A DNA stretch of 64,000 nt, from positions 99,293-163,292 of the forward strand of contig CAJTTC010000003.1 of assembly GCA_910579295.1 (NCBI GenBank). The letters are read 5' to 3'. A program made the position numbers and the translations under genes. The notes below the pieces were generated by a model. That model had not been told where the DNA came from, made no database searches, and saw nothing but the letters and a program-made list of their open reading frames with translations. The stretch comes from an uncultured Christensenella sp. GTDB lineage: Bacteria > Bacillota_A > Clostridia > Christensenellales > Borkfalkiaceae. This document shows positions 1-8,425 of the stretch, in pieces; position 1 is the stretch's first letter; each line of letters starts with the position of its first letter.

Positions 1-1549
1 GAAAATCAGCGGGTGTACTGACAGGGCTGTAATAAACTCCATAATCAAAGCAAATTTGGCAATCTGTCACGCTCCAGCCATATAAGCCCTGTTCCATTCC
101 ATAACGCACACCCTCCATGACGGCATTTTGAAAACTTTGGTTTAAATAGCCGAGAGATACCTCGCTTTTATATTGTGTTCCGCTTCCGACAGAAAGAGGT
201 GTTACAGTCAAACCAATAGATGCCCAAAATGGATTTGGCGGCACTTCAATATGGATTGTATGGCTTGCTTTTCTTTGTGGTCTTTCCATATAAATAATCG
301 AAGGCTCTTTCATATCCACGCTCACATGATATTTTTCTTCTAATAGCGAACAAATAACTTCTAACTGTAATTTTCCCAAAAAAGATAAAATAATCTCATG
401 TGTAACCGTATCAATGTCAAAATGCAAAAGAGGGTCTGTATCAGCAATCTCTGCGAGGGCATTTAACAGGGCTTCCCTTTGCTCTGGCTTTTGCGGCTCT
501 ACAGTTGTACGAAGTAATGGCATGGGATTATCAATCCGTGTTTTGTGAGGCAGGAGTTTTTCATTTCCCACAATGTCGTTCAGTTTCAAAGTATCATCAG
601 CTAAAATAACAATTTCTCCCGGACAGGCATGGTCAGCCGGGACGATTTCACCATTTGACGGAATACACATTTCTGTAATCTTTATTTTTTTCTTTTTTGA
701 CAGCAGCAGTGTATCCCGTAAATGGAGCGTCCCATGATACAGGCGTAAATAAGAAAGCCGTTTTTTCCGCTCTGTATACTCAACCTTAAAAACATATCCA
801 CATAATTCAGACTGAATATCGTCTGTTTCTGTAATGAAAGTTTCTGTAATCGCTTCAATCAGTTTTTCTGTTCCTAAATTGTCTTTTGCACTCCCATGAT
901 AAACAGGAAACAAAGAGCAGCATCTGGTTCTTTTGCACTTTTCATATTGTAATTCCTGTATATCCAAAGAATCCTCTGCAACATATCGTTCTAATAGTTC
1001 ATCGTTTCCTGAAATAATAATATCCCATTTGTCCAAATCAGAAATATCGGTTATGGTTATCTTTGGCGACAAGGCAACCTCCTGCATGACAATCATATCA
1101 CTGGTAAGTTTATCTTTGATGCTTTGGTAAACACGCCGCAGGTCGATTCCATTTTGGTCTATCTTATTTACGAAGATAATTGTCGGGATGTTCATCTTCT
1201 GAAGTGCATGGAATAATATACGGGTCTGTGCCTGTACGCCGTCTTTTGCCGAAATGACTAAAACAGCTCCGTCAAGGACAGATAAAGAGCGGTATGCTTC
1301 GGTTAAAAAATCCATATGACCGGGAGTGTCCACGATATTGATTTTATAACCATTCCAGCAAAAAGAAGTAACCGCTGTCTGAATGGTGATTCCCCGTTGC
1401 CGTTCCAAAATCATAGTGTCTGTTCTTGTAGTTCCTTTATCCACGTTTCCTTGTTCCGCAATCGCTCCACTGGTGTATAGCAGGCTTTCCGTCAATGTTG
1501 TTTTTCCTGCGTCTACATGGGCAAGAATGCCAATATTAATTATTTTCAT
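1..1549 (-). CDS. Ribosomal-protection tetracycline resistance protein, 3' end outside the window
   Basis: EF-G-like GTPase that binds tetracycline-stalled ribosomes and releases the drug. The ORF is open from ATG at 1549 to the window edge: 516 codons of the usual ~640. Visible are the P-loop AHVDAGKTT, the switch motifs RGITIQ and DTPGH, and NKID. Downstream come the domain II-IV signatures of this family: LFPVYHGSAK, IYMERP, HIEVPPNPFWASIGL and SLGYLNQSFQNAV. It clearly belongs to the Tet(M)/Tet(O)/Tet(W)/Tet(44) group, but the class cannot be fixed by eye. It is AT-richer than the neighbouring chromosome and preceded by a Tet(M)-type attenuator, which fits acquisition on a mobile element. 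No frameshift was seen in the visible part. Confidence 0.95.
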   Translation of the reverse strand, partial: MKIINIGILAHVDAGKTTLTESLLYTSGAIAEQGNVDKGTTRTDTMILERQRGITIQTAVTSFCWNGYKINIVDTPGHMDFLTEAYRSLSVLDGAVLVISAKDGVQAQTRILFHALQKMNIPTIIFVNKIDQNGIDLRRVYQSIKDKLTSDMIVMQEVALSPKITITDISDLDKWDIIISGNDELLERYVAEDSLDIQELQYEKCKRTRCCSLFPVYHGSAKDNLGTEKLIEAITETFITETDDIQSELCGYVFKVEYTERKKRLSYLRLYHGTLHLRDTLLLSKKKKIKITEMCIPSNGEIVPADHACPGEIVILADDTLKLNDIVGNEKLLPHKTRIDNPMPLLRTTVEPQKPEQREALLNALAEIADTDPLLHFDIDTVTHEIILSFLGKLQLEVICSLLEEKYHVSVDMKEPSIIYMERPQRKASHTIHIEVPPNPFWASIGLTVTPLSVGSGTQYKSEVSLGYLNQSFQNAVMEGVRYGMEQGLYGWSVTDCQICFDYGVYYSPVSTPADF

Positions 1550-1584
1550 GTGATTGTCCTCATTTTACAGCCCTAAAGGGCATA

Positions 1585-1622
1585 AAAATCCCCGGCAGTA
1601 AAATACTTTTACCACTGGGGAT
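1585..1622 (-). terminator. Attenuator terminator in the tet leader
   Basis: On the minus strand an interrupted hairpin (arms AATCCCC..GGTAAAA and TTTTACTGCCGGGGATT, loop GTA) is followed by a T-run, about 36 bases before the tet start codon. The same arrangement lies in front of tet(M) and tet(O) genes, where transcription stops unless tetracycline stalls leader translation. The role here is inferred from that resemblance. Confidence 0.85.
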
Positions 1623-1824
1623 TATAATTTGCGGACATACACATAAAAAAGCAAAAACTATGGGCGCAAACATTTTCGCTTACAGCATGCACCTATTTAT
1701 GATTGCTGTTTTTTGGATATGTCAAAATTGATAAGGCAAAAGTATTCTTAAATTGGGTACAAAAACTAAGCCCCCCACGAAAGGGACTATCATAATTCTT
1801 TGTTCCCACTATTTGATTATAGTT

Positions 1825-1848
1825 TTATTTAAGAATACCTTGCCGCAT
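1825..1848 (-). CDS. Leader peptide MRQGILK of the tet attenuator
   Basis: A seven-codon ORF, ATG at 1848 and TAA at 1827-1825, follows AAGGAG by about seven bases. The last codons (GGTATTCTTAAA) are complementary to a stretch at 1741-1753, giving alternative pairing before the terminator at 1585-1622. The same peptide sequence leads tet(M)/tet(O)-type genes. Its translation probably senses drug-stalled ribosomes rather than making a functional peptide. Confidence 0.75.
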   Translation of the reverse strand: MRQGILK

Positions 1849-1877
1849 ATTTTTTACTCCTTTTCGGGAATGAAACT

Positions 1878-1906
1878 ATTATATCATATCAACCTTAAAA
1901 AAGCAA
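1878..1906 (-). promoter_or_regulatory. Promoter of the tet leader
   Basis: Minus-strand TTGCTT (1906-1901) and a perfect TATAAT (1883-1878) are separated by 17 bases. The start site would fall near 1870, just ahead of the leader peptide ribosome site. No other promoter as good was seen before the gene. Confidence 0.8.
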
Positions 1907-2225
1907 GTACTTAAAATAAATTTTTCCTTCTCTTATATATAACAATCGTACCGACTTTTTGGCATTCAGAATAGATAAACAGTTGAATAAATCAGAATAA
2001 GCTAAATTACTGTTTGTCGATCTATTTGAGCTAAAACATTATACCACAAATTGAGCTTGCTCTCAATCTATTTATAAATAAAAATTACAAAATAGACCGA
2101 CCACGGTGTTGTTTTCGTAGATTGATTTGCTAAATATCTAAATGCTATGTTTCCGCAAACCATTGTTATTCGTAGTCTTTTGCCGAGCATAAAAATATAA
2201 AATGTCTTAATTCTTGCATTTATAA
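1907..2225. other. AT-rich non-coding stretch between tet promoter and rlmD
   Basis: No ORF with a credible ribosome site was found on either strand. It is very AT-rich compared with rlmD next door, and by position belongs to the element that carries tet. An 18-base motif at 2001-2018 (gctaaattactgttt-tcg) recurs with one mismatch at 43780-43797, beside another AT-rich island. Confidence 0.5.
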
Positions 2226-2276
2226 AAAATAAGCACCTACCATCCGTTATGGATTGTAAGTGCTTATTTTTTTTTG
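2226..2276 (+). terminator. Hairpin with T-run at the edge of the tet element
   Basis: Arms AATAAGCAC (2228-2236) and GTGCTTATT (2260-2268) pair perfectly, the inner part pairs partly, and nine T follow on the plus strand. A run of T on the minus strand makes it possibly bidirectional. It separates tet-side transcription from rlmD and probably lies within the inserted element. Confidence 0.7.
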
Positions 2277-2307
2277 GTTATCGCCCCTATTTTGCCCCAA
2301 AAAGTCA

Positions 2308-3720
2308 TTATTTTGGCTGTTTTCGTTTAAGACAAATTAGAGTTTCGATATGTTTTGTCTGAGGGAACATATCGAAAGGAATAATTTTAGTTATGCGGTA
2401 AAAACCCGTTAAACCTTCGGGCGTATAGTCGGGGTTTTTTACAAGCTTGCCGCCGTCCTCTTTAAGACTTCCGCAAAGCAGCCCCAGATCACGCGCAAGC
2501 GTTGCGGGATTGCACGAAATGAGTACAACCTTTTCAGCCTTGCACCGCAAAATCTCCCTGATTACCGAACGCTCCATTCCCTTTCTCGGCGGGTCGCAGA
2601 CAATTGCGCGACGATAGCCCGCCGTTTTTTCAAACACTTCGTCTATCCTGTCCTCCACCGCGCCGCAGTAGTTGAACATCTTTTCGTCCAGACCGTTCAG
2701 CTTTTTGAGTTGGTTTGCGCACTCCACCGCTTCCGCAACGATTTCTATGCCGTAAGCCGCCCGACACGCCTTGGCAAGCATTGCCGTAAGCATACCCCCG
2801 CCGCTGTATAAATCAATCGCAACCGTATCGCCGTCGCGCAATTCGTCGCAAACGGCGGCGTAGAGCAACTTGCGCACGTCGTCGTTGACTTGCAGAAAAG
2901 TATTCGCGCCCGCCTTAAATTTAATACCCGCGTCCTCGCCCGTAAAATAGCCTTCACCGCAACATATGTGCCACTCTTTTCCGAAAACGGCGTTGCCATC
3001 GTCCGAGTTCACGTTGTTCCAGAGGGTAAATTTTTTTAAGCTCTGCGACAGAATTTCAACAAAACCGTCAAGATTTAACCGCGCCGTCGTAACCACGGTA
3101 ATAATCAGCTTGCCGTCCAATTCCCTGCCTACTATGTGCCGTATATCGCCCTTTTTTGAGCGCTCGTCATAGCCCGACAAGCCCTCTTTGTTCATAAACC
3201 CGATCAGCGCCGAAATGAGAGTAGCCGACCACTCCGCCTGTAAAGCGCAGGAGCTTACGGGAATAATGCGGTGGGAGCGCGGCGCATAAAAGCCGACCAC
3301 CGTTTGTCCGCTCCCGTCGACGCCTACGGGCAACGCCAGCTTGTTGCGGTAAGCGTATTGCTTTGCGCTTGCCACGGTTTGCTCCGTCCTGACCTCCAAG
3401 CCGCCGATTTTTTTAAGACAGTTCGAAACCAACTGCCTCTTGAAATCGAGCTGAGCGGGATAGGCTAAGTGTTGTAACTGACAGCCCCCGCACCTTTCAA
3501 AATGCGGACAGACGGGCGTTGCGCGGTCTTCTGAAAGCGTGTGTACCTCGGTGAGCTTGCCGTAAGCGATATTGCCGTTAACCTTTAAAGCCTTAAAGCT
3601 GACCCTTTCGCCGACAAGGCAAAACGGCACGAAAACCGTAACGCCGTCGCATTTTATAACGCCCTCCCCCTCGCTGCCGAGAGAGAGGACTTCCCCTATG
3701 TATTCTTTATTCTTTTCCAT
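2308..3720 (-). CDS. rlmD: 23S rRNA (uracil-5-)-methyltransferase RlmD/RumA
   Basis: SAM-dependent enzyme that methylates a uracil at C5 in 23S rRNA. The 470-residue product has an N-terminal TRAM-like part (about residues 5-60) and a [4Fe-4S] cysteine set in CPHFERCGGCQLQH (about 70-83). A Rossmann methyltransferase domain follows, with DLYSGGGMLTA (SAM site), CDPPRKG and the catalytic cysteine in LISCNPATLARD. ATG at 3720 follows a short gap after a membrane-protein gene on the same strand. The last ~20 codons are AT-richer and contain the conserved DMFPQTKHIET segment, encoded by a perfect inverted repeat that may be an integration site (see 2343-2377). TrmA-family methyltransferases are related, but the Fe-S cysteines favour RlmD. 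Confidence 0.93.
   Translation of the reverse strand: MEKNKEYIGEVLSLGSEGEGVIKCDGVTVFVPFCLVGERVSFKALKVNGNIAYGKLTEVHTLSEDRATPVCPHFERCGGCQLQHLAYPAQLDFKRQLVSNCLKKIGGLEVRTEQTVASAKQYAYRNKLALPVGVDGSGQTVVGFYAPRSHRIIPVSSCALQAEWSATLISALIGFMNKEGLSGYDERSKKGDIRHIVGRELDGKLIITVVTTARLNLDGFVEILSQSLKKFTLWNNVNSDDGNAVFGKEWHICCGEGYFTGEDAGIKFKAGANTFLQVNDDVRKLLYAAVCDELRDGDTVAIDLYSGGGMLTAMLAKACRAAYGIEIVAEAVECANQLKKLNGLDEKMFNYCGAVEDRIDEVFEKTAGYRRAIVCDPPRKGMERSVIREILRCKAEKVVLISCNPATLARDLGLLCGSLKEDGGKLVKNPDYTPEGLTGFYRITKIIPFDMFPQTKHIETLICLKRKQPK
2343..2377. other. Inverted repeat in rlmD 3' end, candidate attachment site
   Basis: Twelve-base arms (2343-2354 and 2366-2377) pair perfectly around an 11-base centre inside the codons for DMFPQTKHIE. 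Streptococcal elements such as phage/ICE Phi-m46.1, which carries tet(O), integrate near the matching codons of rum. An arm-centre-arm layout suits a recombinase core site. That this is the attR of the tet-bearing element is inference. Confidence 0.45.
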
Positions 3721-3722
3721 AA

Positions 3723-4289
3723 TTATTTATTAATTTTACGTATCAAAGCGTTGACGGCGAACTGACAGCGCGTAACCAGAAAGTCGTAAACGACGCCGAT
3801 TACAGTGCCGACGGTGAACACGAAAACGTAGAAGTAATTGTTGACTGTATCGTACACGTTTTGCGGCAACATAGAGCCGCCGAGAACGCCGTCGAATACG
3901 AGATAATAGCCGACTATGAGCGCAACGTCGAACCACAGCGCTTTTATAGGAAGCGCAACCCATAACGCCCAACGCTTAACGAGCTTGTCCCTTAAAACGG
4001 CGTTGACCAAGGGGTGCAAGCCGAAAAACATAATGAACGGCACAATGTCCCAGAATTTTGCCGCCGCCCCCATTATGACGGCTAAAATGCACGTGGCCAA
4101 GTAAGCGAGAAGTCCGCCGAGGTAATATTTTTTCGACAGTGGCAACATAAGCGCGATTATGCCCATAAAGTAGCCCGTTGCCAATAACCAACCGCTGAGT
4201 ATACCCAATGACAGAAAGATGACCGCGATTGCGCAGGCTATACCCGACAGCGCTATTTCGAACGATTTGGAATTTCTGTTTTTAGGCAT
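3723..4289 (-). CDS. Integral membrane protein of unknown function
   Basis: A 188-residue hydrophobic protein with about five membrane segments (roughly 12-48, 55-77, 78-98, 110-130, 150-172) and a basic N-terminus, MPKNRNSK. It resembles small polytopic membrane proteins of Clostridia, but I recognise no catalytic motif. It starts seven bases after the stop of the J-domain-like gene and ends two bases before rlmD, so it is probably co-transcribed with both. Function unknown. Confidence 0.75.
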   Translation of the reverse strand: MPKNRNSKSFEIALSGIACAIAVIFLSLGILSGWLLATGYFMGIIALMLPLSKKYYLGGLLAYLATCILAVIMGAAAKFWDIVPFIMFFGLHPLVNAVLRDKLVKRWALWVALPIKALWFDVALIVGYYLVFDGVLGGSMLPQNVYDTVNNYFYVFVFTVGTVIGVVYDFLVTRCQFAVNALIRKINK

Positions 4290-4295
4290 AGCCCG

Positions 4296-4931
4296 TTACC
4301 TGCAACAACCGCTGCAAAGGCAATTGAGGCACGCGTTGAGAGCACAGCACTCCGCGCACGAAGTACAGAAGCTTGCGCCCATCTGGTCGTCGTAAGCGGT
4401 AGAATTCATATCCTGCCCCCTGTACGCGCCGCCCTGATTTTCGCCGCCGCCCGCGCCCGTTTTAGAAGCGTCGTAGGCTATTTTGTCGTTGAGCTTTTCG
4501 TAAGCTTCCTTATACTTCTGATTGTCGCTGTCGAGGCGCATAGCAATTTCGAGCTGTTTCTTGCTCTCGTTCGTCCAATTTTTGCGGTAGAACACCACGG
4601 ACTGATAGTAATGCCACTGCGCTCCCCTCTCGTTAAAGCTGTCGAGAATGCGCTGAGCCTCGGTCAGGTCGTTCGCCTTTATAGCGTCCTCCACGCGGTT
4701 GAACGCAGAGCCGTCGCCCTCGCCGCCCTTTTCAAGCTCGGACAGTTCGGCGAGAAGTTCGTCGCGCGCGACGCCTATTTTAGTCAGCATTCTTGCGGCT
4801 TCGTTGCCCGCCTCGCCGTCTAAAAAGCGCTCTTCGGCGTACCTCGCCCGCAACGTTTCGTACGCGGCGTTAATCTGTTCGGCGGTTGCGCCGTCTTCAA
4901 GTCCCAAAAGTTCAAGATTACGTTTGTTCAT
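4296..4931 (-). CDS. Degenerate J-domain/TPR protein with cysteine-rich tail
   Basis: 211 residues. Residues 1-65 resemble a J domain (LELLGLEDGATAEQINAAYE then helix III) but lack the HPD tripeptide that stimulates DnaK, so co-chaperone activity is doubtful. Residues 75-155 look like two TPR-type helix pairs (EAQRILDSFNERGAQWHY and the segment after it). A Gly/Gln-rich linker leads to a short tail with nine cysteines in the last ~24 residues, which could bind metal. Its start overlaps the 3' end of the DUF5685 gene by 14 bases, implying translational coupling. J-domain-like and DUF5685 genes commonly sit together in Clostridia. Confidence 0.8.
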   Translation of the reverse strand: MNKRNLELLGLEDGATAEQINAAYETLRARYAEERFLDGEAGNEAARMLTKIGVARDELLAELSELEKGGEGDGSAFNRVEDAIKANDLTEAQRILDSFNERGAQWHYYQSVVFYRKNWTNESKKQLEIAMRLDSDNQKYKEAYEKLNDKIAYDASKTGAGGGENQGGAYRGQDMNSTAYDDQMGASFCTSCAECCALNACLNCLCSGCCR

Positions 4932-5793
4932 TTTCTTTCTTTTTACCTTCTCCGCACTTGCCGCAAACGAGGCGGCGGGTTTTCAGCGGAATACCCCTGA
5001 GAATTATATTGTCGGTTAAGTCGTGGTTGAAATAGAATTTTATATTCGCAAGGCGCAACCGCATATCGGCGAACAGCGAATTGAAAATAAAGTTGATTTC
5101 CTCCCCGTTCTCCTTGACGGACTGCTCCTTTGTCCGGCAGCCGTACGCGTTCCTAAGCACGTTGTACCGCCCTTTTTTTACGTCCCTGTCGTAGTCGTCT
5201 AGCGCGTCTGCGAGATACACCCACTTGCCTATATCGTACATCAGCGCGTCGGTATGCTCGGTCGAATTATCGCCGAGGACGTAGCGAGAGAGGCTCTTCA
5301 TCATCTGCGCGGTGGGCTCGCACGCGGCGTCGATAACCGCACAGTCCGCCTTTTCGAGCTCACGCTGTTCCTCCATTTGGCTTTTTATAATTTCGGCAAC
5401 CTGCGGGTGACGCTTTAACGCGCGCTTAAACCCGCGCTTATACATAAATGCAAACAATCCCTTTTTGTCGCCGTCAGCCTTGTCGTCGAGAAGCTTGTAA
5501 TAGGCGAGAGCCGTGTTTACGCAACCTAAAAGTATTGAGATGTCGTCGGGCTCAGCCATATTTCTGCGACGGAATATGTGCAGGAAGCAACGGCGTTTTT
5601 CTATTTTTACGTCGCAACCGCATATATTGTGCATAAGAGCCGACATAAAAGCCATATCGTAGGTGAGCGCCGTCTTTGGAAAGTTGCCGCAGCCCTTACC
5701 TATCGACTTGCACATACCGCAATATATAGCCTTGTATAGAGTTTCGTCCTTAATAAAAAGATACGGACTGTCGGGGTTGATATATCCAAACAT
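4918..5793 (-). CDS. DUF5685 family protein
   Basis: 291 residues beginning MFGYINPDSPYLFIKDE, the recognisable start of this Clostridia family of unknown function. Mostly helical, with a CGMCK motif near residue 26, further cysteines around 58-70, and the family segment WVYLADALDDYDRDVKKGR near 190. The acidic YLADALDDYDRD stretch suggests metal binding, but no activity is established. The C-terminus ends with a CGKCGEGKKK zinc-knuckle-like patch. It lies 17 bases after trpS and overlaps the following J-domain-like gene. Confidence 0.8.
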   Translation of the reverse strand: MFGYINPDSPYLFIKDETLYKAIYCGMCKSIGKGCGNFPKTALTYDMAFMSALMHNICGCDVKIEKRRCFLHIFRRRNMAEPDDISILLGCVNTALAYYKLLDDKADGDKKGLFAFMYKRGFKRALKRHPQVAEIIKSQMEEQRELEKADCAVIDAACEPTAQMMKSLSRYVLGDNSTEHTDALMYDIGKWVYLADALDDYDRDVKKGRYNVLRNAYGCRTKEQSVKENGEEINFIFNSLFADMRLRLANIKFYFNHDLTDNIILRGIPLKTRRLVCGKCGEGKKKENEQT

Positions 5794-5810
5794 ACAATAG
5801 CGTACCTGTT

Positions 5811-6812
5811 TCAGACCTGATAAAATCCGATTTTTTTGTAAACCTTGGACAGCGTTTTGCGGGCAATTTTTTCCGCTCTCTGCGCGCCGTCGAGCATTAC
5901 GGAGTTAAGATAGTCCTTGTCTGCAAGCAATCTCTGCTGTTCAGCCTGTAACGGCGCCAATCTGTCCGCGACCACCTCGCCCACGGCAAGCTTGAAATCG
6001 CCGTAGCCCTTGCCGTCGAACTCCCTTTCGGCTTCCTCTATGCTCTTGCCGCCGAACGCGCTGTATATGGTTAGCAGATTGCTTACGCCCGCCTTATTCT
6101 CGGGGTCGTACCTTACGCTGTTTTCACTGTCGGTAACGGCGCGTTTAAGCTTGCGTATAACCGTATCCCTGTCGTCGGAGAGAAAAACCGAACCGTTGGG
6201 ATTTTCCGCCGACTTGCTCATCTTTTTAGCAGGGTCGAGCAAATCGCAGATTTTTGCGCCCACCTTGGGATATAATCCCTGCGGCACGGTAAACGTAGGG
6301 CTGTACGCGTTGTTGAACCGCTGAGCGATATCGCGCGCAATTTCGAGGTGCTGACGTTGATCAAGCCCGACGGGCACGATTTCCGTCTGATACAGCAGTA
6401 TATCGGCTGCCATAAGCACGGGATAGTCCATAAGCCCCATATTTATATTTTCCGCATGCCGCGCAGATTTATCCTTGAACTGCGTCATCCGTTCCATTTC
6501 GCCGACGTACGTAAAGGTGTTGAGCGCCCAGCACAGCTCGGCATGGGCGGGCACGTGCGACTGTACGTAGACTATGCTCTTCTGCGGGTCTACGCCGCAG
6601 GCAAGGAAGAGCGCGATAAGCGCAAGCGTCTTTTGGCGCAGCTCGGCGGGATTTTGCCTTACCGTTATCGCGTGCATATTGGCGGCGGCAAAGATACAGT
6701 TGTAATTTTCCTGTAAATTCCGCCAGCTTTGGAGAGTTCCTATATAGTTGCCGATAGTAAGATTATTTGTCGGCTGAATGCCGGAATACAGCGTTTTTTT
6801 CGTTTCTTCCAT
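5811..6812 (-). CDS. trpS: Tryptophanyl-tRNA synthetase
   Basis: Charges tRNA-Trp with tryptophan in the cytoplasm. 333 residues, normal for the bacterial enzyme. The class I HIGH-equivalent motif is TIGNYIG near residue 20 and the KMSKS loop is KKMSKSAENP near 193. The central Rossmann part (YPVLMAADILLYQ, VGLDQRQHLEIARDIA) is intact. ATG at 6812 follows an AAAGGAGAG ribosome site. The 5' leader is short, so no T-box riboswitch precedes it, unlike many Firmicutes synthetase genes. The DUF5685 and J-domain-like genes lie downstream in the same direction. Confidence 0.97.
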   Translation of the reverse strand: MEETKKTLYSGIQPTNNLTIGNYIGTLQSWRNLQENYNCIFAAANMHAITVRQNPAELRQKTLALIALFLACGVDPQKSIVYVQSHVPAHAELCWALNTFTYVGEMERMTQFKDKSARHAENINMGLMDYPVLMAADILLYQTEIVPVGLDQRQHLEIARDIAQRFNNAYSPTFTVPQGLYPKVGAKICDLLDPAKKMSKSAENPNGSVFLSDDRDTVIRKLKRAVTDSENSVRYDPENKAGVSNLLTIYSAFGGKSIEEAEREFDGKGYGDFKLAVGEVVADRLAPLQAEQQRLLADKDYLNSVMLDGAQRAEKIARKTLSKVYKKIGFYQV

Positions 6813-6848
6813 AATTACTCTCCTTTTACATTTTTCAGCGTTACTGTA

Positions 6849-6877
6849 ATTTTATCACACTACGTCCCAAAACGCAA
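6849..6877 (-). promoter_or_regulatory. Promoter of trpS
   Basis: Minus-strand TTGCGT (6877-6872) and TAAAAT (6854-6849) are 17 bases apart. They give a start site about 30 bases before the trpS ATG, leaving no room for a T-box. Confidence 0.6.
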
Positions 6878-6930
6878 AGCATTTAGCAAGGAATATTTAA
6901 TCCGTCCCGACTATGGCTTATCACTCATTC

Positions 6931-6970
6931 AAACAAACGGCTCCCTCCGGGCGTAACGCGGGAGAGAGCC
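6931..6970 (-). terminator. Terminator after the HtrA-like gene
   Basis: Minus-strand GGCTCTCTCC (6970-6961) pairs with GGAGGGAGCC (6948-6939) and is followed by GTTTGTTT. It lies 13 bases after the stop codon at 6984. Confidence 0.8.
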
Positions 6971-6983
6971 TACGGTATCGTAA

Positions 6984-8381
6984 TTACTTAATATCGCTTA
7001 AATCGGCTGAGCGAACGAAAAATTCCTCCGTTTCGTACGCCATGCCGCCACGCATATAACCGAGCTTAATGCTGTTGCCCACGCGTGCGCCGAGCAACAA
7101 ATCGCTTATCTGATATTGCCGCGAAATTTCCGTTTTAACGCCGTTGAGCGTAACGGAAACGAGCACGTCGCCCACCGCAATGCCGAGCGCGTCGGCTATG
7201 CTTCCTCTGTTAACCGCGGTAACAGACACGTCCTCGCGGATAACGCCGTTGCCCGTAGCCGCGTCGTAGACGTAGCGCGAATTGAGCGATTGCGAAGTAA
7301 CTCCTATAAGCGCCTTTTTGGTGGCTTTTGCGCCGTTAGTCTGATTGTAGTATATAATACCGTCGGCGACGCCCGTGAGCGCCTTTGCGGGAATTGCATA
7401 ATTCATACTTGCAATCTCGGAATCGCCCGCGTTGTTCAGACCGATAAGCTCGCCGTTCATATTGAACAGTCCGCCGCCCGAACTGCCGTGCGTAATAGCC
7501 GTATCCGTCCTTATAGAGCGGTAAGCGCGCGTCGTTCCGTCGATATTGAGCGTTATATATTCGCTGTCAACGCTGACAATGCCCTCGGTTACGCTTATGC
7601 CGCCGTTATCGGGGTTGCCAACCGCATAGGTGTTGTCGCCGACGTTGTAGTGCAGGTTTACGCTGACGGGCACAACGTCGGGGTTGACCTTTTTCACGTC
7701 CTCCGTCTTAGCCCTGATTACCGCGACGTCGTACTCCACCGAGCCGCCCACATATTCGCATACTATCGCGTAGTCGTCGGTTACGGAGTGCTCCAAGGTT
7801 GTTTCGTCCTGCACGGGCGAGGATTCGCTGCCGTAGAGATACGCCCAGATTTTTTCGGCGTAATTGCTGTAATTCGCCGCCGCTTTATCGTCGTATATAA
7901 CGTGGAAGTTCGTCAGTAAATAGGTGTACTCGTCGTCCATCTTGTAAATAACGGAAGAGCCGCAGTAAGCCGTTTCGGCTGTCACGCGCCTGTAACCCTC
8001 GTACTTGGTTTCGTGGAAAACCGTATAGACCTTTAAGCAGGAGCGCAGGCAGGCGTTGAGCGCGTCGTTGGACTGCGTGTACACCGAGAGAAATTTTTCG
8101 CAGAACTGCTTATAAGTAAGCTCGTCGCCGTAAATGTCCTTATAGGTTTCGTAGACGTCCTCTACCGTAATTTGCTGAGCGTTAGCGCCGTCCTTGCCGT
8201 TGGTAACGGTAAAGCCCGAAGTAGAACCGTCGGAATAGGTTATGGTGTAGTAGTCCTCCAATCCGCTGCTGCCCGTCTTTTCGATGGACGTCACGCTGAC
8301 CTTCATCATAAAGCAACCCGAAAGCGCTCCCAATGACAGCGCGCCCGCCGCTATAGCCGATAAAATTACTCTTTTTCTCAT
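6984..8381 (-). CDS. HtrA/DegP-like trypsin-type protease lipoprotein with PDZ domain
   Basis: 465 residues. The signal peptide ends in a lipobox (LSGC, Cys23), so the protein is probably anchored on the outer face of the membrane. The serine protease fold carries a full triad: His160 in TNFHVI, Asp218 in YDVAVI and Ser301 in HGSSGGGL. A PDZ domain follows from about 365 to 455 (SVTAVNRGSIADALGIAVGDVL). Residues 30-110 form an extra N-terminal region with a DGKDG-like motif not typical of HtrA. By family it should handle misfolded or exported proteins. It stands alone with its own promoter and terminator. Confidence 0.9.
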   Translation of the reverse strand: MRKRVILSAIAAGALSLGALSGCFMMKVSVTSIEKTGSSGLEDYYTITYSDGSTSGFTVTNGKDGANAQQITVEDVYETYKDIYGDELTYKQFCEKFLSVYTQSNDALNACLRSCLKVYTVFHETKYEGYRRVTAETAYCGSSVIYKMDDEYTYLLTNFHVIYDDKAAANYSNYAEKIWAYLYGSESSPVQDETTLEHSVTDDYAIVCEYVGGSVEYDVAVIRAKTEDVKKVNPDVVPVSVNLHYNVGDNTYAVGNPDNGGISVTEGIVSVDSEYITLNIDGTTRAYRSIRTDTAITHGSSGGGLFNMNGELIGLNNAGDSEIASMNYAIPAKALTGVADGIIYYNQTNGAKATKKALIGVTSQSLNSRYVYDAATGNGVIREDVSVTAVNRGSIADALGIAVGDVLVSVTLNGVKTEISRQYQISDLLLGARVGNSIKLGYMRGGMAYETEEFFVRSADLSDIK

Positions 8382-8393
8382 AGATTGCCCTCT

Positions 8394-8411
8394 CTCCGCC
8401 GCACGGCGGAG
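8394..8411 (-). promoter_or_regulatory. 5' UTR hairpin before the HtrA-like gene
   Basis: CTCCGCCG (8394-8401) and CGGCGGAG (8404-8411) pair perfectly, a few bases before the AGAGGG ribosome site and the ATG at 8381. No T-run follows, so it is not a terminator. It could protect the mRNA or affect initiation. Confidence 0.5.
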
Positions 8412-8425
8412 TATTTTATATTCTT

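Noticed and set aside
933..1130. 65-codon plus-strand ORF
   Set aside because: Antisense to the tetracycline resistance gene.
2001..2018. 18-base similarity to 43780-43797
   Set aside because: One mismatch in AT-rich sequence; too weak to call a repeat without more copies.
6813..6983. T-box riboswitch before trpS
   Set aside because: The promoter lies about 30 bases from the ATG, so no leader large enough exists.
7116..7919. 267-codon plus-strand ORF
   Set aside because: Shadow of the HtrA-like gene; no ribosome site and no family motif.
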